This document shows positions 43,301 to 56,082 of a stretch of DNA of 64,000 nucleotides, piece after piece. The notes below the pieces were generated by a model, which was given only the letters and a program-made list of their open reading frames with translations, had not been told where the DNA came from and ran no database searches. Each line of letters begins with the position of its first letter. Positions within the stretch are counted from its first letter, which is position 1. The translations under genes were made by a program, and so were the position numbers. The stretch is from Choristoneura fumiferana (Eukaryota > Arthropoda > Insecta > Lepidoptera > Tortricidae), in NCBI RefSeq assembly GCF_025370935.1, contig NC_133495.1, positions 6,219,880-6,283,879 of the forward strand. The letters are read 5' to 3'.

Positions 43301-43986
43301 TGTACTTACCTAATTCTTGTAATAAACAACACACTTACTTTACAACTTCTGACATCTTCTGACATGTTGTCTGTCATTGTACGAGTATGAGGGCTTCTTG
43401 TTTTTTTTGTGCGTTATTTAATTTATTTCTCGGTGTTGACTATCCTAAAACACCTTAAATACCCAAAATACAGTGATAACGTAATTTAATAATAATTTCC
43501 TTACTCATAGATTGAGTGTTATGAAAGAAGTGTAAATGTAAAAGTTTTATTTCGTAAATGAATTTTGTGGAGAAAAGCGACGCAGGTCAATCAGGCAGAG
43601 CACCTAAGCGCTCACTGTTTCTCTGCGTTGAAGTGACAGAGAAGCAATATGTCGTCGGCGTGGCGTAAGTCTTTGCTCATCAAAAATTTGGAAATAAAAT
43701 AAATGCAAAGAAATTACGATTTAGATTTAAGAAATAACACGACAGATATTATTATTACGTTTTGTTTGTAAATCAGACTTAGTAATTTGATTATAGTGTC
43801 TTTATAAATAACGGAGTATTTTTGGTTTCTAAATCAAAGTAAGAGCTCACTTTGGCAATAAAATCTATCGAGCCAAATTAGTTTAATCGTGTTTTGAAAG
43901 CAACGACTAACTCAGGAATACGATCAAGATTATCGTAATATTTTTTTTATTGCCACGAAGTACACCAATTTTATACCACGTCTGTT

Positions 43987-44192
43987 TAAAAATAGCAGTG
44001 ACTGGCGTAGGTCGCCTCTTAATGATACGGCGTTATGATACGATACGCTGCTATGCTACAGTTAGTATGGACGCATTTTTTCACGCGACGATGCTAGTGA
44101 TACGGTGTGCCCAAGTGAGCGTCCATAGCTCGATACGATACCTACACGTGATCGTGATCGGCAAAATGATACAAGTGTGGACCCAGCTTTAG
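43987..44192. mobile_element. GATACG-rich element, second copy
   Basis: Contains TTAATGATACGGCG, TAGTATGGACGCATTTTTTC, AGCGTCCATAGCTCGATACG and the end GGCAAAATGATACAAGTGTGG, ACCCAGCTTTA, which is the inverse of the start of 40026-40322. Confidence 0.6.
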
Positions 44193-44700
44193 ATTTCGTT
44201 GAGCAAACATACTTCTGATACAAGCAAATAACAAAAGCCCTAGGGATAAACAGGCTATTTTATACAGAAGCGGAATATCACTCGCTTAATTGTCGCTATT
44301 TAGTATTTCCCATTAGTAGCCCTGTAAAATACTTATCATTATCGTGTGACCTTTCCAGGAATTCAAATTATTCGGCCCTTTCAATGCTTATTGCAATTGT
44401 TATCCCTATTTAGAGGACGGGAAGGGTCAGTTCCGGGCCCATGGGCCCGAATGTCCCTTTACGACCCTCCATAATGGGTATTGTCAAAGCGCACGGGGTA
44501 TCAGAGGCACAGTTTAAAGGGTTTTGTGTTAGCGGTCTTTTGGTGTACAGTCGAAGGAACGTTTAACCCCTAAGCGGTTACGATTACGCTCGACCGGCAG
44601 TGAGGTTAGTGTTTACTCTACCCATTGCTAATGCTACCAGGTTAGCACTGTGCAAGGTGTCTCGGCCCCGCAGTGAATAGAGAGATAGAGAAATCTCTCG

Positions 44701-45091
44701 CATTTTGAGGGTATCTCCAATAGACGTAAAGTGGGGGTGATTTTTTTTTCTCGACTAACCCTACCCTAAGGTGTTGGGTACTTAGACAGGTCTAAAACCA
44801 TTGGGGGGGTTGCCAAGATGATATTTCGATTCAGTCATCTGTTTGCAAGATATTCAACTTAAAGTGCAAATTTTCATTAAAATCGAGCGTACGCCCCCCT
44901 CTCAAATCTAAACTGATGGGTGGAAAAAAAATAAAAAAATCAGGATGGTAGTAAGTAAGTATATCAAATTTACAAGAAAAATAATAACGGCTAAGATTGC
45001 TTGAGAATTATTAGTAGCTTAAGAGTAAATAGCAGCCTAAGGTATAAAATATACCTAAACTTGGACACATTACGAAATCCTTAGAGAAACC
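44701..45091 (+). mobile_element. AGGGTTCCG element, internal fragment
   Basis: It matches the middle of the family at 1916: TAGACGTAAAGTGGGGGTGA, TAAAACCATTGGGGGGGTTG, AAAATCGAGCGTACGCCCC, GCAGCCTAAGGTATAAAATA. Both terminal repeats are missing. Confidence 0.75.
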
Positions 45092-45349
45092 CCCACATTG
45101 AAATAGTATAGAATAGATATTATTATGTAAATTTATACCGCTATTATTGTTTAATACGAGCGCAGAAATGGTGTTTTAATTGCTCCCACAAATGTGGCAT
45201 GGCATCTGTGGGTTGTTTAAATTTTTACTACTTGCTATAAAACTGGAACGTGGAACACATTGGGAATGTACTTTTTACGTTATATTAAATTATGTTATAC
45301 ACAATAAAATATATATTAAGAGAGTATAATATTAAGTAAAAAAAACATT

Positions 45350-45620
45350 TTCAATAAAATATTTTTTTTTGCTGACTGTAATTTTTGTTGACTGTACTTG
45401 TATTGTCACCCAAACAACATTTGTATACCAAATTTTAAGTTGATCCAAGCTGGACTACCAGGATATCACTACCAGATTATTGTATTGTCACGCAAGTTAC
45501 ATAAAGTATACCAAATTTCAAGTCAATCCAACTACTGGAAGTTGGTCGAATTTAACTTGCAAGATTTAATTAGAGACAGACAGACAACAGGACAGGTGAA
45601 ACTAAAGAAAAGCTTGTAAA
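45350..45620 (+). repeat. Dispersed repeat, second copy of 11640-11920
   Basis: Same block order: TGACTGTAATTTTTGTTGAC, ATTGTCACCCAAACAAC, ACCAAATTTTAAGTTGATCC, CACTACCAGATTATTGTATTG, ACCAAATTTCAAGTCAATCC, then GACAGACAGACAACAGGAC. Confidence 0.6.
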
Positions 45621-45765
45621 AAGGGTAACAATTGTAGTCCCTGGCTTCTCGTGACGTTGCGTGTTCGAGTATCTGTACTTAAGTGGTGCCGTACCGTGGT
45701 GGTTAGGGTCATATTGTCATGTCATAGAGTCATGGTGTAGAGATCGGAACTACTAAAGGAGCCCA

Positions 45766-45900
45766 CGAATACGGATACGTCCCACTGTTGGGCACATGCC
45801 TACTGTCAGAATGAGAGGGCTTAGGATTAGTTCCCATGCAGGCACAGTACCCACGCACCTCCCCTGCTTCCCACTATCCTCTGCTTCTTCAAACCACTAG
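45766..45900 (-). mobile_element. SINE family 2, decayed fragment
   Basis: Inverted: GGATACGTCCCACTGTTGGGC, AGAATGAGAGGGCTTAGG, AGTTCCCATGCAGGCAC. It matches the tail half of 33217 with many changes. Confidence 0.65.
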
Positions 45901-45904
45901 GTTA

Positions 45905-46496
45905 CCTAGTTTCGCTATGTCTGTCCGCGACTAAGCTTAGAGACCGTTGGTACTAGAAAGCTGTAATTTGGCATGAATATACATATCAGTCATGCCAACA
46001 AAGTGGTAGAATAAAAAAAACAAAAAAAAAATTTTAGGATACATATTACTCCCATAGACGTAAAGCAGGTGATTTTTTTCTAGACTAATCCTTTAGTGTG
46101 GGGTATTGTTGAATAGGTATTTTAAAACCATTGGGGGGTTGCTAAGACGATGTTTTGATTTAGTGATCTGTTTGCGAAATATTCAACTTTAAAGTGCAAA
46201 TTTTCGTGAAAATCGAGTGTCTCCCCCTCTACAATCTAAACTGTTGGGTGGAAAAAATTTAAAAAAAAACAGAATGGTAGTAAGTATATCAAATTTACGA
46301 GGAAAATTATAACGGCTAAGATTTCTTGAGAATTATTAGTACCTAGTTTAAGAGTAAATATAGCAGCCTAAGGTGTAAAATTTACCTAAACTTGGAAGAT
46401 TCCGTACACAATACGAAAGCCTTAGAAAATTATTACTTGATTTTTTGTAATGGCTACGACACCCTATTTATCTATCTATCTATTGGCCGGTTTTTA
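45905..46496 (+). mobile_element. AGGGTTCCG element, nearly complete
   Basis: TTTCGCTATGTCTGTCCGCG, TCCCATAGACGTAAAGCAGG, ATTGGGGGGTTGCTAAGACG, AAATCGAGTGTCTCCCCC, GCAGCCTAAGGTGTAAAAT and the end TAATGGCTACGACACCCTAT, GGCCGGTTTTTATTTA. A TCTA microsatellite replaces the GTGTCCGACACG portion. Confidence 0.75.
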
Positions 46497-46839
46497 TTTA
46501 TTCTTGTTGTTTCGAATCAACACTTGGCACTTTGAGCGTTCATTACATTAGATTCCCTTTCGTTAGGAATTCCAATCTTTGTTTACGATTTGTCTGCACC
46601 GTTTATTTCAAGTCCAAGTTAAATGAAGAACTGTTGAAACGGACTTTCAAGTTGTTTTCACATTGTTGCGAGATACTTTCAGGCTGCCTTGAAATATTAA
46701 CTTTATTGAAAAATCATAAGATTGTGTTTGCGATTGTTTGGTCGAGTAAGATCCAAGGTTTCGGAAGTTACTGTATTTTATAGTCAAAATACCATTTACA
46801 AGTCCCGTATATGGAGGAGTTAAGAAGCACAATGTCGTG

Positions 46840-47172
46840 AGTACCTATGAAAAGTTAAAAAACTTGAATAAAACTTTAAAAGTTCTTGAAATTTAAAAAT
46901 ATTCCAAGTAAAACACCTAAAATTCCAAAAGAATTGACAGATTGAGTAACTTATACTGAATCGCTAAATTTGACACTGAAGCGATTCAATTCCCACTCAA
47001 GTTAAGCGTCATGGTACGAAAACCGCTTGAAATGAGTGAATGAAAATGTCTGTATCGCTGTCGCTGAACCGTGCTTGAACTGAATCGCAAAAGTAACATC
47101 GTGGTACGAAATAGCGATGCAGGTCAGTTTAGAGCCCAAACTGAATCGTATTAAGAGAGCGTGGTAGGCCCC
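46840..47172. mobile_element. GGGGCCTACCA element, partial and inverted
   Basis: Inverse of the left half of 11923-12611: AATTCCAAAAGAATTGACAG, ATACTGAATCGCTAAATTTG, CACTGAAGCGATTCAATTCC, GAACCGTGCTTGAACTGAATC and the end AGAGCGTGGTAGGCCCC. The other terminus is absent. Confidence 0.75.
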
Positions 47173-47735
47173 TACATTTATAATTTGTACTTGTCAGTTG
47201 CGCTTTGACGTTTTTCGAAGAAAATCCACTCCCACTCACCATACGAAACACGGTAGCAAAACTACTATTAACGCCGTTATTCTGTGGAGTGTGGTACTAA
47301 CCCGGTCGAGCCGGCCCATTTACTGCAGCCAGCAAGCGGTTACAGTAAGGCTCTACCACATAAAAAAAATAACTAATACTATTTGATTGTAATTTTTATG
47401 CCAATTGGACCATGTTGACGTTTCACAAAATTCCCACGGGCTAGCGCAGTTCAATGAGGCAACGCCACGGACGTAAACTAGTTCTTGATAAGCGTCACAT
47501 CGCAATAAATAAAAAGTTATTCGAACAATCGCAGCGTTATCAAAAAGCACGCGTAATTACGTTTTTCCGTTATCGTGATGTCATCTATGAAATCGCTTTT
47601 ATATTGCTTTTAGCCAACTTTTCTATGTTAAAGTAAAATGTAAGTTTACTTGATATGTTTGTTATTATTGGTACATTACATTCTTTATTAAACATACATA
47701 ACATAGTAAGCAGCAAAGAAAGAAAAAGGTAGGTA

Positions 47736-47899
47736 CCATCAGTCAAATAGTGGTCTATCAATTTATAAACAAGTTCCTATCAAATGAATATGTCGCTAAA
47801 GTAGAACTTTCAAGTTGACAGACAAGTTTATTGTCATTATTGTTTGTGCATGCAAACGAATTATCAACTTTAGGGTGGTAGACCATATTTGGCTGATGG
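47736..47899. mobile_element. TA-flanked MITE (CCATCAGCCAAATA type)
   Basis: It begins CCATCAGTCAAATAGTGGTC and ends ATATTTGGCTGATGG with TA on each side. The interior is in reverse orientation relative to 31908 (ATGAATATGTCGCTAAAG, AACTTTCAAGTTGACAGAC, GTGCATGCAAACG). Confidence 0.9.
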
Positions 47900-48939
47900 T
47901 ATATACAATTTTCCAAGGAAAACAATAAACAGTCTTATCGCTTCGGTGTTTGCTTTCCATCAGGTGCTTCGCTTTCTCATTTTCCTATCGTTCAAAAATC
48001 AAATAACTTTATTTCAGCGGAAAAAAATTAAATACTGAATTTAATCAAAACAGGTCTAAAGCTCCTCATACAAAGGGTTTATTAAAGAAATTAAAAATAA
48101 CGGGACTGTGAAATTGTTAAAATTTAATTTTCACTGACCCTTTTCCTTAATTTCACATTTCCTTTCTAAGTTCCGAATAAAAACTTTATTTTTTTCAGAA
48201 ACGAGTATATTTTTGTCAGACTAAAAGAGAAACAAGTGACCATAAGGCTGGCTATTTCCTCCGTTAACGTATTGGCCTTGCCATACAACGAGGAAACGCA
48301 GCCAGCCTTATGGCACCCTGCCCAATAGCAGCCACTTGGGTGATATTTGTAAATATAGACTTTTTCATCACACTTGCTCGTAAGCAGTGTCGTAACATGC
48401 AGGCTACCTTGGTTGCAACCCCCCAAATAAAACCCTCGACACCCTCGACCCTCGAAATATATTCTAATACACTCTCGTTCGTAATTCCTTATTTACCGCC
48501 CTTAAGACACAATGTACTATTAGGATTAGAGTAAGTTAGTTTAAGTTCAATTTTTATTTATTTTTGTTAATTATTGTATTATTATTTGTTTGTTTATAAA
48601 TAAAAATATTAGTTGACAAAGAGAAAAGGCGAAAGTTTCGACTTTTTTTTAAAGGTTCTGCCAAAATAATTCTTATATTTGGCCAGTGGCCCCGCTTACT
48701 AGCTTTGCCCGAGACATCGTCTATCAAAGTTTGTCGCTATTCTGCCGAAACTATGCAACTTTCCAGATAAAAACCATACCTTCGCAGGTTTTCAAACTAT
48801 TCCATATCAAATTATCAAATTGGTTCAACAATTTAAGCGTGTAGAGTAACAGATAGACAAACATACCCGTAGCAAATTACAAGACAATCATTGGACTAAA
48901 GTAGGTGAAATTAGACACCAACAAACAAACTTTAGAAGT

Positions 48940-51787
48940 TGCAAAACAAATATTTCAAAAGGTACAATTTAGGTAATAATACGGTACTACTAATTTATGC
49001 ATTGCCACGAGATCTACTAATTCGGACGTATACGTGCATAGAAATGGGTGAACATTTACATTTTGTGTGGATCAAGTGGTGTTCTACGTGTGCGTCGTGT
49101 ACATTCCTCCCAGTGCCTCTGAGGAAACTTATTTGCGGTGGTTTGGGAAAGTAGAGTCCGTGATTGATACTCTTACGGGTGTAGTGCTTGTGATTGGTGA
49201 CTTGAACTTAAATCCGGTGTATACATCTCAAAGTGTACTTAGCTATTATGGTTATCTCTTATCTGTTTGTGGTTTGAATGAGATGAACGAGGTAAATAAT
49301 GTGCATGGAAGTAGACTGGATGTTGTGCTAGTATCTGAGCGCGTCGCAGTTACTGTGGTCTCAGAGATGGCGGCGAGGGACTGGTCACCAGACTTGATGC
49401 ATACCACCCTCCATTGAGATTTCGGTTCCCCTGGGCAACTTTGCGCGCGACCGGCTGCAGAGCGTCTGGATCCCAGCAATGTTAGACGCATGCCGGACTG
49501 GAACTTTGCTAAGGGTGATTTTGAGCTCATGTATAAATTAATCTCCGAAGTAAGTTGGCAAGAAGTTCTCAGTGCTGGCGATGTGGACATTGCTGTGGAC
49601 ACATTTACAATACATTGTATTATTTTTGATCTCTGCGTACCTAAACGGAACGTCCAACAAGTTCGAGTAGACGATACCCTGTGTGGTTCACGGCTGACCT
49701 AATTAGCGACATCAAACGGAAAAAGTGATCTACATCGGCATTGGAAAGCTACGCGGATAAAGAAATCTATAAAAAGTTTGCAACTTTGAGATCAAATATT
49801 AAAGAGCGTTTGGTGCTTGCTTATGATAGCTTCATTAGGCGAGTCCAAAGCACAGTTAAAATCGATCCCCGTTCTTTCTGGCAGCACGTAAGCAGTCTCA
49901 AGGCAAATGGTGGTTTTGTTTCTAGGTAATGTATAGAGGCGAACAATTTGTCGGTAGGGATGTAGCTGGTGCTTTGCTGACTTTCTCAGAAGTCTTCTAC
50001 CTGACATTCCGCTTCTTGAACCGAACTTGTTGAAAAATACCGATACAAAGGCTAGTGTCAACTGCATTGATATTAAATCAATTATTAATCAATCAATAAA
50101 GCGCCTAAAGGCCAATAGTTCCGTTGGACCTGATAATTTACCAGCGTATATTGTAAAGGGTTGTATGGAGTTCCTAAAGATCCCGATACAATATATTTTC
50201 AATCTAGCGCTCTCTTCCGAGTCATATCCTCGAATTTGGAAGGTGTCTAGAGTGAGACCGATCCCGAAGACGAATGACGCTTCTGTCGTTGAGAGTCATA
50301 GACCCATAGCTGTTCTTCCCACTCTTGGCAAACTATTTGAGGCCGTACTTCATCGGACTCTGTCTTACAGGTGCGACCTTTTTGTGTGACGCGCAGCACG
50401 GCTTTCGACCTAGACGCTCGGTCAACACAAACCTATTGATACTAACGGACAACATCGCCGTGCATCTGGACAGGGGTATTCAGGTCGATGTACTCTATTT
50501 TGATTTCGCGAAGGCTTTCGATCGCGATAACGACGTACTGCTTGGCAAACTTGATAAAATTGGTTTCACAGACAAGTTGCTAGCCTTTTTTGCCAGCTAT
50601 CTGCGCGATCGGCAGCAGTTCGTACGACATGGTTGTTTTGTCTCGGCTCCCTACCACACCAGGTCTGGCGTCAGTCAAGGTTCCATTTTGGGCCCTTGTT
50701 TTTCAATATCATGATTAACGATCTCAAATCTGTTCTTCAGGCGGCTCACTGCCTCTTGTATGCTGATGATCTGAAGCTGGTACATGGGGTTGAGCAAAGA
50801 ACTGATTGCGAGACGCTGCAGAGGACATCGACTTGGTCTTTCAGTGGAGTAAGGAGAACAAACTTCACTTTAACACAGCTAAGTGTTGTGTTTGTACATT
50901 TAGCCGCTCTCGTACCGCTATTTATGCTCAATATATGCTGGGGTCTGAGCCCATAAATCGTGTCTTCTCCATCAAGGATCTGGGCGTGGTGTTTGACACG
51001 CGGCTCACCTTTCACGAGCATATTACATCTCTTGTTACTAGCTGTTTTCGAAGACTTGGTTTTGTGATCCGAAATCTGCGCCATTTTCACGACCCTGTGG
51101 CCATAAAAATGGTTTATAACGCCTTAGTAAGGAGTAAGTTGGAGACTTCATCGATCGTATGGAATCCCTATGAATCGACGTATGTCTTACTTCTTGAGAA
51201 GGTTCAGAAAGTGTTTTTAAGGTTCCTTTATAAAAAAAATATTTGGATTCTACCCGTATCTGTACCCTACTAAGTATCTTCTTGGTTCCCTTGGGTACAA
51301 CTCCTTGGAGGTCAGACGGAATTATCAGCTTCTGATCGCGGCATGTCAAGCTTTGCGTGGTGAGTCGGACTGTCCCGAACTTGTAGGACGTCTTGTGCGA
51401 CTGCATGTCCCGGATATCCCGAGGATAGCCCTCAGGCCGCGACGACGCGATCTGTTGGCCGTGCCGCCGGCGCGCACCGTGTCGTGCAGAAACTCGCCGC
51501 TGCCCCGTGCCCTTACACAGCTCAATGCGCTCCTGGCATCGACACCTGAGTGCGATTTGTTTGCGTGGCGATGGCCGGCAATTTGTACTGAATGCTTGAG
51601 GTACTGTGAGGCGATGGACGATAGATGTTCTACTGTTCCAGTATAATTTGTTTGTTATCTGTTAGTGTTTAATTGTTATTCTTTAAATCAATAATCTTTC
51701 ATAGTTAGTTAAGTTTCATGATGAATTGGTCATTAACTGTAATGTCATGTAAACGTTTTTATCAATAAATAAATAAATAAATAAATA
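48940..51787 (+). mobile_element. Decayed non-LTR retrotransposon (LINE) with RT
   Basis: A 5'-truncated element whose coding region is broken by frameshifts. In order: the end of an apurinic-type endonuclease (VYIPPSASEE, VVLVIGDLNL, 49067-49417); an open stretch before the RT (49741-49929); and reverse transcriptase in three frames (50027-50389 with SSVGPDNLPAY and HRPIAVLPTLGKLFE; 50325-50714 with DVLYFDFAKAFDR and GVSQGSILGP; 50633-50956 with LLYADDLKL, the YADD catalytic motif). The thumb and C-terminal region follow (50806-51273 with KDLGVVFDTRLTFHEHI; 51305-51646). The 3' end is a tandem AAAT run (51765-51787). Jockey/CR1-type LINE is my best class; it cannot move as written. Confidence 0.9.
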
Positions 51788-52277
51788 ATTTAAAAATGTA
51801 TCCCACAATACATCCCTTCGGTTTCCACAATGTCATGGAATCCAAGAGTCAAGGACAAACTTATACCACCCATTATGCCAGGGTTCAACACGAACCAACA
51901 CAATTTGACAGATCATTTCTCAAGCTGTCAACCGGCGGCCACTGCGCCGCACTTAATGGCATTTTAATTGTGTTTTATTAATAAAAGTCCGTAATTAATG
52001 AGCCAGACTCATATAAATTAATATTAACGTCAAACGGAAACGCCTTTGCGGTTTATCGTATACTGTGGGATTTTATTGGGAATATAATTTGCATTTGATT
52101 GCCAAAATGTTATTAAAAAAATGGTTTTTAATAACTTCGAAAATCGGGTTTAATAAAGAATAAAAAAGTTTTTTTATTGATGAACAGTGATTTCTTAAAC
52201 TTGTTTATGGATACGTTTTTAAACTAAAATAAAATCGTCAAATACGTGTGTAATCGTTACTAATATATTACGACTAG

Positions 52278-52540
52278 GACGACCAGATGGTGGTTAGAGA
52301 ACCTGACTACGAAGCTTGAGGTCCCGGGTTCGATTCCCGTGTCGGGGCAGATATTTGTATGAAAAATACGAATGTTTGTTTTCGGGTCTTGGGTGTTTAA
52401 TATGTATTTAAGTATGTATCTATCTATATAATTATATTTATCCGTTGCTTAGTACCCATAACACAAGCTTTGCTAAGCTTACTTTGGGACTAGGTCAATT
52501 GGTGTGAATTGTCCCGTGATATTTATTTACTTATTTATTA
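52278..52540 (+). mobile_element. SINE family 1, first of a tandem pair
   Basis: It begins GACGACCAGATGGTGGTTAG, lacking the CCTAG of the A-box region that is present in the next copy, so its internal promoter is likely defective. The B box GGGTTCGATTCCCGTGTCGG is intact. The body ends AAGCTTACTTTGGGACTAGG, TCAATTGGTGTGAATTGTCC. Confidence 0.88.
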
Positions 52541-52567
52541 TAAAAGTAAAAGTAAAGTAAGTATTAT

Positions 52568-52845
52568 GACGACCAGATGGCCTAGTGGTTAGAGAACCTT
52601 ACTACGAAGCCTGAGGTCCCTGGTTCGATTCCCGTGTCGGGGCAGATATTTATATGAAAAATACGAATGTTTGTTCTCGGGTCTTGGTGTTTAATATGTA
52701 TTTAATATGTATTTAAGTATGTATCTATATCTATATAATTATATTTAGCCGTTGCTTTAGTACCCAAAACACAAGCTTTGCTAAGCTTACTTTGGGACTA
52801 GGTCAATTGGTGTGAATTGTCCCGTGATATTTATTTATGTATTTC
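52568..52845 (+). mobile_element. SINE family 1, second of a tandem pair
   Basis: It begins GACGACCAGATGGCCTAGTG, GTTAGAGAACC, then TGGTTCGATTCCCGTGTCGG. A duplicated ATGTATTTAATATGTATTTA lies inside. It has the same orientation as the preceding copy, 28 bp apart, with AAGTAAA repeats between them. Confidence 0.88.
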
Positions 52846-55584
52846 AGACTGAAATGTATAGGATTGCGTACACTTACCCACTGCGGCGTACGCTTACCCC
52901 ACCACAGCACTCTATGGATATATTTTTTTACCACATTTTCACGTCTAAACTACTCAACCGATCGTGATGATATTTGGTATGAAGTTTTAGACCCCTTCTC
53001 AGTAGTTCTCATGGGTGGTTTTTATCCTTCATTGGACAGTTTTTATCCCAAACAATTGTATACCTAGTTTCCGCGGGCGTACGTTAAAGGTATCTTTTTT
53101 TTTCGCAAACGAAGTAGCGGGCAACTGTTAGTAGGTATCGATATAAGTAAATTGCCAACTCTTGGGAATTATGTACCTATCTACCTAATAAAGAAATTCA
53201 TTCTCATTTGCATAATAATATGAATTACTCCGTGAATAGTGTTCGTTTAATGCAAACGCCAGCCGACGTTGACTGATTGTTCTCAAATTACACTAATTCT
53301 TTCGGGTGCGGTTAAAGTACGACCCGTAATTGTCGACCAGGAATGAACGACGAAAATGTATGACCTAGGCCCTATTTCACCACGCTGACAGGTGCGACTA
53401 TACTACATTCATAGAGAGCCATTTTGAAAATACGCGTATGCAAATCACAAAACAACAATTTGTAAAGAAAACCTGACCCAGTTTTAATCTCATGTTAAGA
53501 TTTACCAACACATCTACAACAAGTAACTGTCGAATTATAGGAAAAATAATTATTTTGTTTTATAACATAATTGGTATCATATTTCATATAAATATAAAGA
53601 TCCCTTTGTCTGTTTGTCTGTCAAGAACCTTTTTTGCGGAGTCTGGATTAATGAATTTGAAATGAATCTCAAATCAAGTATTTAATTTATTAACAACGAA
53701 AAAATTTAATTTTGATATCCACGCGACCTAAATACACAATCATTTTAAAGTAGGTATATTTTAGTAGGTACACTATAAGTGGGATCGAAAACCTATAGAG
53801 TTCCATTCTTTGACGTAAAAATTTGAAATTTGTTAAGAGGTGCCTCAATAAGTAAGAAGTGCGAAAAAAAAAACGCATATATGCGTCGGTGGCAGTGAAT
53901 GCGTTAACTGTATTTGCGTTGTCATCACATAATATTTGCACCAAATTTAAAGTCGATCCGATCACTGAAAGTGGTTCAAAACTAAGTGTAAAGCTACACG
54001 AGCGTAACACTTTGTGTTGTGAGTATTTTCGGTCGCGTAATTTTGGGTTTATACAATAACATTACTTTTAACAATACTATTTGTTTACAACTCATTTTGA
54101 GCCGCCGTGTGGCACAAACTGGGCTCTTGTATAAAACCTAGTGCAACAGAAATAACGCGACCGAAAATAAGCGTCTCACAGCTGAAAAAATGACGGCTTC
54201 ACCCTAAGTTAGGTACAAGCTTACAAGCGGATAGAGACTCCTTACAAACGATAGAGTACCTATTAAAGTAGATAAACATCCCTTTGAGGTGCGACGACTA
54301 ATACATATTACTGGCAGTAGGTCAGCTAGGTCACGCGATGCGGTCATCAGTCACAAATCTAAGGTAATCTGATACGCTGGCCTACTGTTCATTAACTAAG
54401 CAAGGTTTTGTGGCCATTGTAGTTTTGGCTTAAGGTGCTCGATTTAAGAAAATGAGGAACTTCGGTAATTTTTGGGATTCCGTACCTTGAAATGGTAAAA
54501 ACGGAACAGTTTTGGTTAAAATATTGTTTATCAAGGTCCCCCGTCCCACGTATGTGATTTTTGTGAAATGGAAATGGGTGAATTTCTGAATGAGCATACG
54601 TTGGTTTCGCCATCTCTGTATGTCCTCGATTTAGCTCAAGGAATTAAGTAACGAAGTGTTAGAATGAAATATTGAAAGTTTGATTTTTTAGGATAGGTTT
54701 ACCCTACCCTGCATAAAGGAGGATGTTTTTTTTTTAAACGGAGAAGTGCGGGTTTCTGAATCACACATACGTCATACATACTTTCTTACACGTGTGGTAG
54801 CAAATCTCAAGGTAAAATGTTGTATAAAATTATTACTAGGAAAAGCTAAAATTGAAAAAAGCTTTTATAATGTAGACATAAGGACGGATTTAACAAAATT
54901 CCCCTAGGGATAGAAAATTTGCAATTAGGGCAGAACTGTGTGCATAGTTTGGTAGGTGAATAAAAACAGTAAAAATTAAAACATTGGCATCATCATCATC
55001 ATCATCACACCAGCCGTAAAACGTCTCTTAGACATGGCCTTCCCCATAACAAGGTTACTTGTCCAAAAGCTTGAAAAGATCCCTTTTAGGGATGAGTTCG
55101 CCTTTGTTCTTTGTATTATTGTGTTTTATGTACAATAAAGTATGTACAAGAAATTAAATAAAAGTACATTTTTATGGCTGTGTCCGCTGTTAAATAACAA
55201 TGTGTTTTTTCCTCCTCAAAGGTAAAAGATGTTAATATTTTATTTAGCATTTTCTACTAGTCCTCTTTGTGCCGGCTTATTCAAACTTTTGAGCCGTAAA
55301 AGAAAAAAAGTATTAGTCCACAAAAACGAATTATGCTACTAAACAATTTTTGTTCATAAACTTGAACGAGCCGATTGAAACACCCACACAATGGCCTTGT
55401 TTCTTCATCTTGGGTGTAAAAATGTTTGTTATAGGCGTAATTAAAACGTTTTTAGATTTCAATTGAGTGCTTTTACGAAATTGCTTTTAAGGCATGGCGC
55501 TTGTTTGTTTCTGATAGAAAACTCGTGAGTTTTGTGTGTATTAATTTCCTGATATTAAAAATGCATATGCGAGTTGCGACATCC

Positions 55585-55690
55585 GAAAACATCGCGAGGA
55601 AACCTGCACCACCTGCGAAGAAATTTAATAGTGTCTGAAATTCCCGATCCACATTAGGCCCGCGTGGAACTAAGGCCCAAGCCTATAATA
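55585..55690 (+). mobile_element. SINE family 2, decayed fragment
   Basis: AAAACATCGCGAGGAAACCTG, TGAAATTCCCGATCCAC, GGCCCGCGTGGAACTAAGGCC. It matches the 3' half of 56083 with several losses; the tail is missing. Confidence 0.65.
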
Positions 55691-55738
55691 TTGGAGCCCC
55701 GTGACATCATCTCTAAGTGAAAACTGTAGTCACCAGTA

Positions 55739-55895
55739 CCAACACCTGACACTACAAAGCGTGCAATAAATATCTGATAGGTACGACTCTATTTCTAAGG
55801 CCGGTACAACATGTCAGATATTTCTAAGGCCGGTACAACATGTCAGATATTTTTGCACGCTCCGATTGTGGCAGTTTTAATGCAGATAAATGTAT
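55739..55895. mobile_element. CAGTCACCAGC MITE with internal tandem duplication
   Basis: It starts TAGTCACCAGTACCAACACC and carries CAAAGCGTGCAATAAATATC, as in 20410 and 21304. A 29-bp unit (CTAAGGCCGGTACAACATG plus TCAGATATTT) occurs twice in a row at about 55795-55852. The right terminus is lost. Confidence 0.7.
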
Positions 55896-56082
55896 ACAGT
55901 CAAGTGCAAATATGTATATATTCGAACCACTCAAAAATATGTTACCACTGCCTTATTTCTTTGGAATAAGAGTCGGTGGTACATAATTTTTGAAACGTTG
56001 AATAAGTTCATATTTTTACACTTGCCTTTACATAGGATGAGAAGGTTTATGTATAGGTACTAATATATTATATGTTTGAAGC

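Noticed and set aside
49252..49602. 116-codon minus-strand open frame over the LINE
   Set aside because: It is the reverse shadow of the endonuclease region; the plus-strand frames carry the recognisable motifs.
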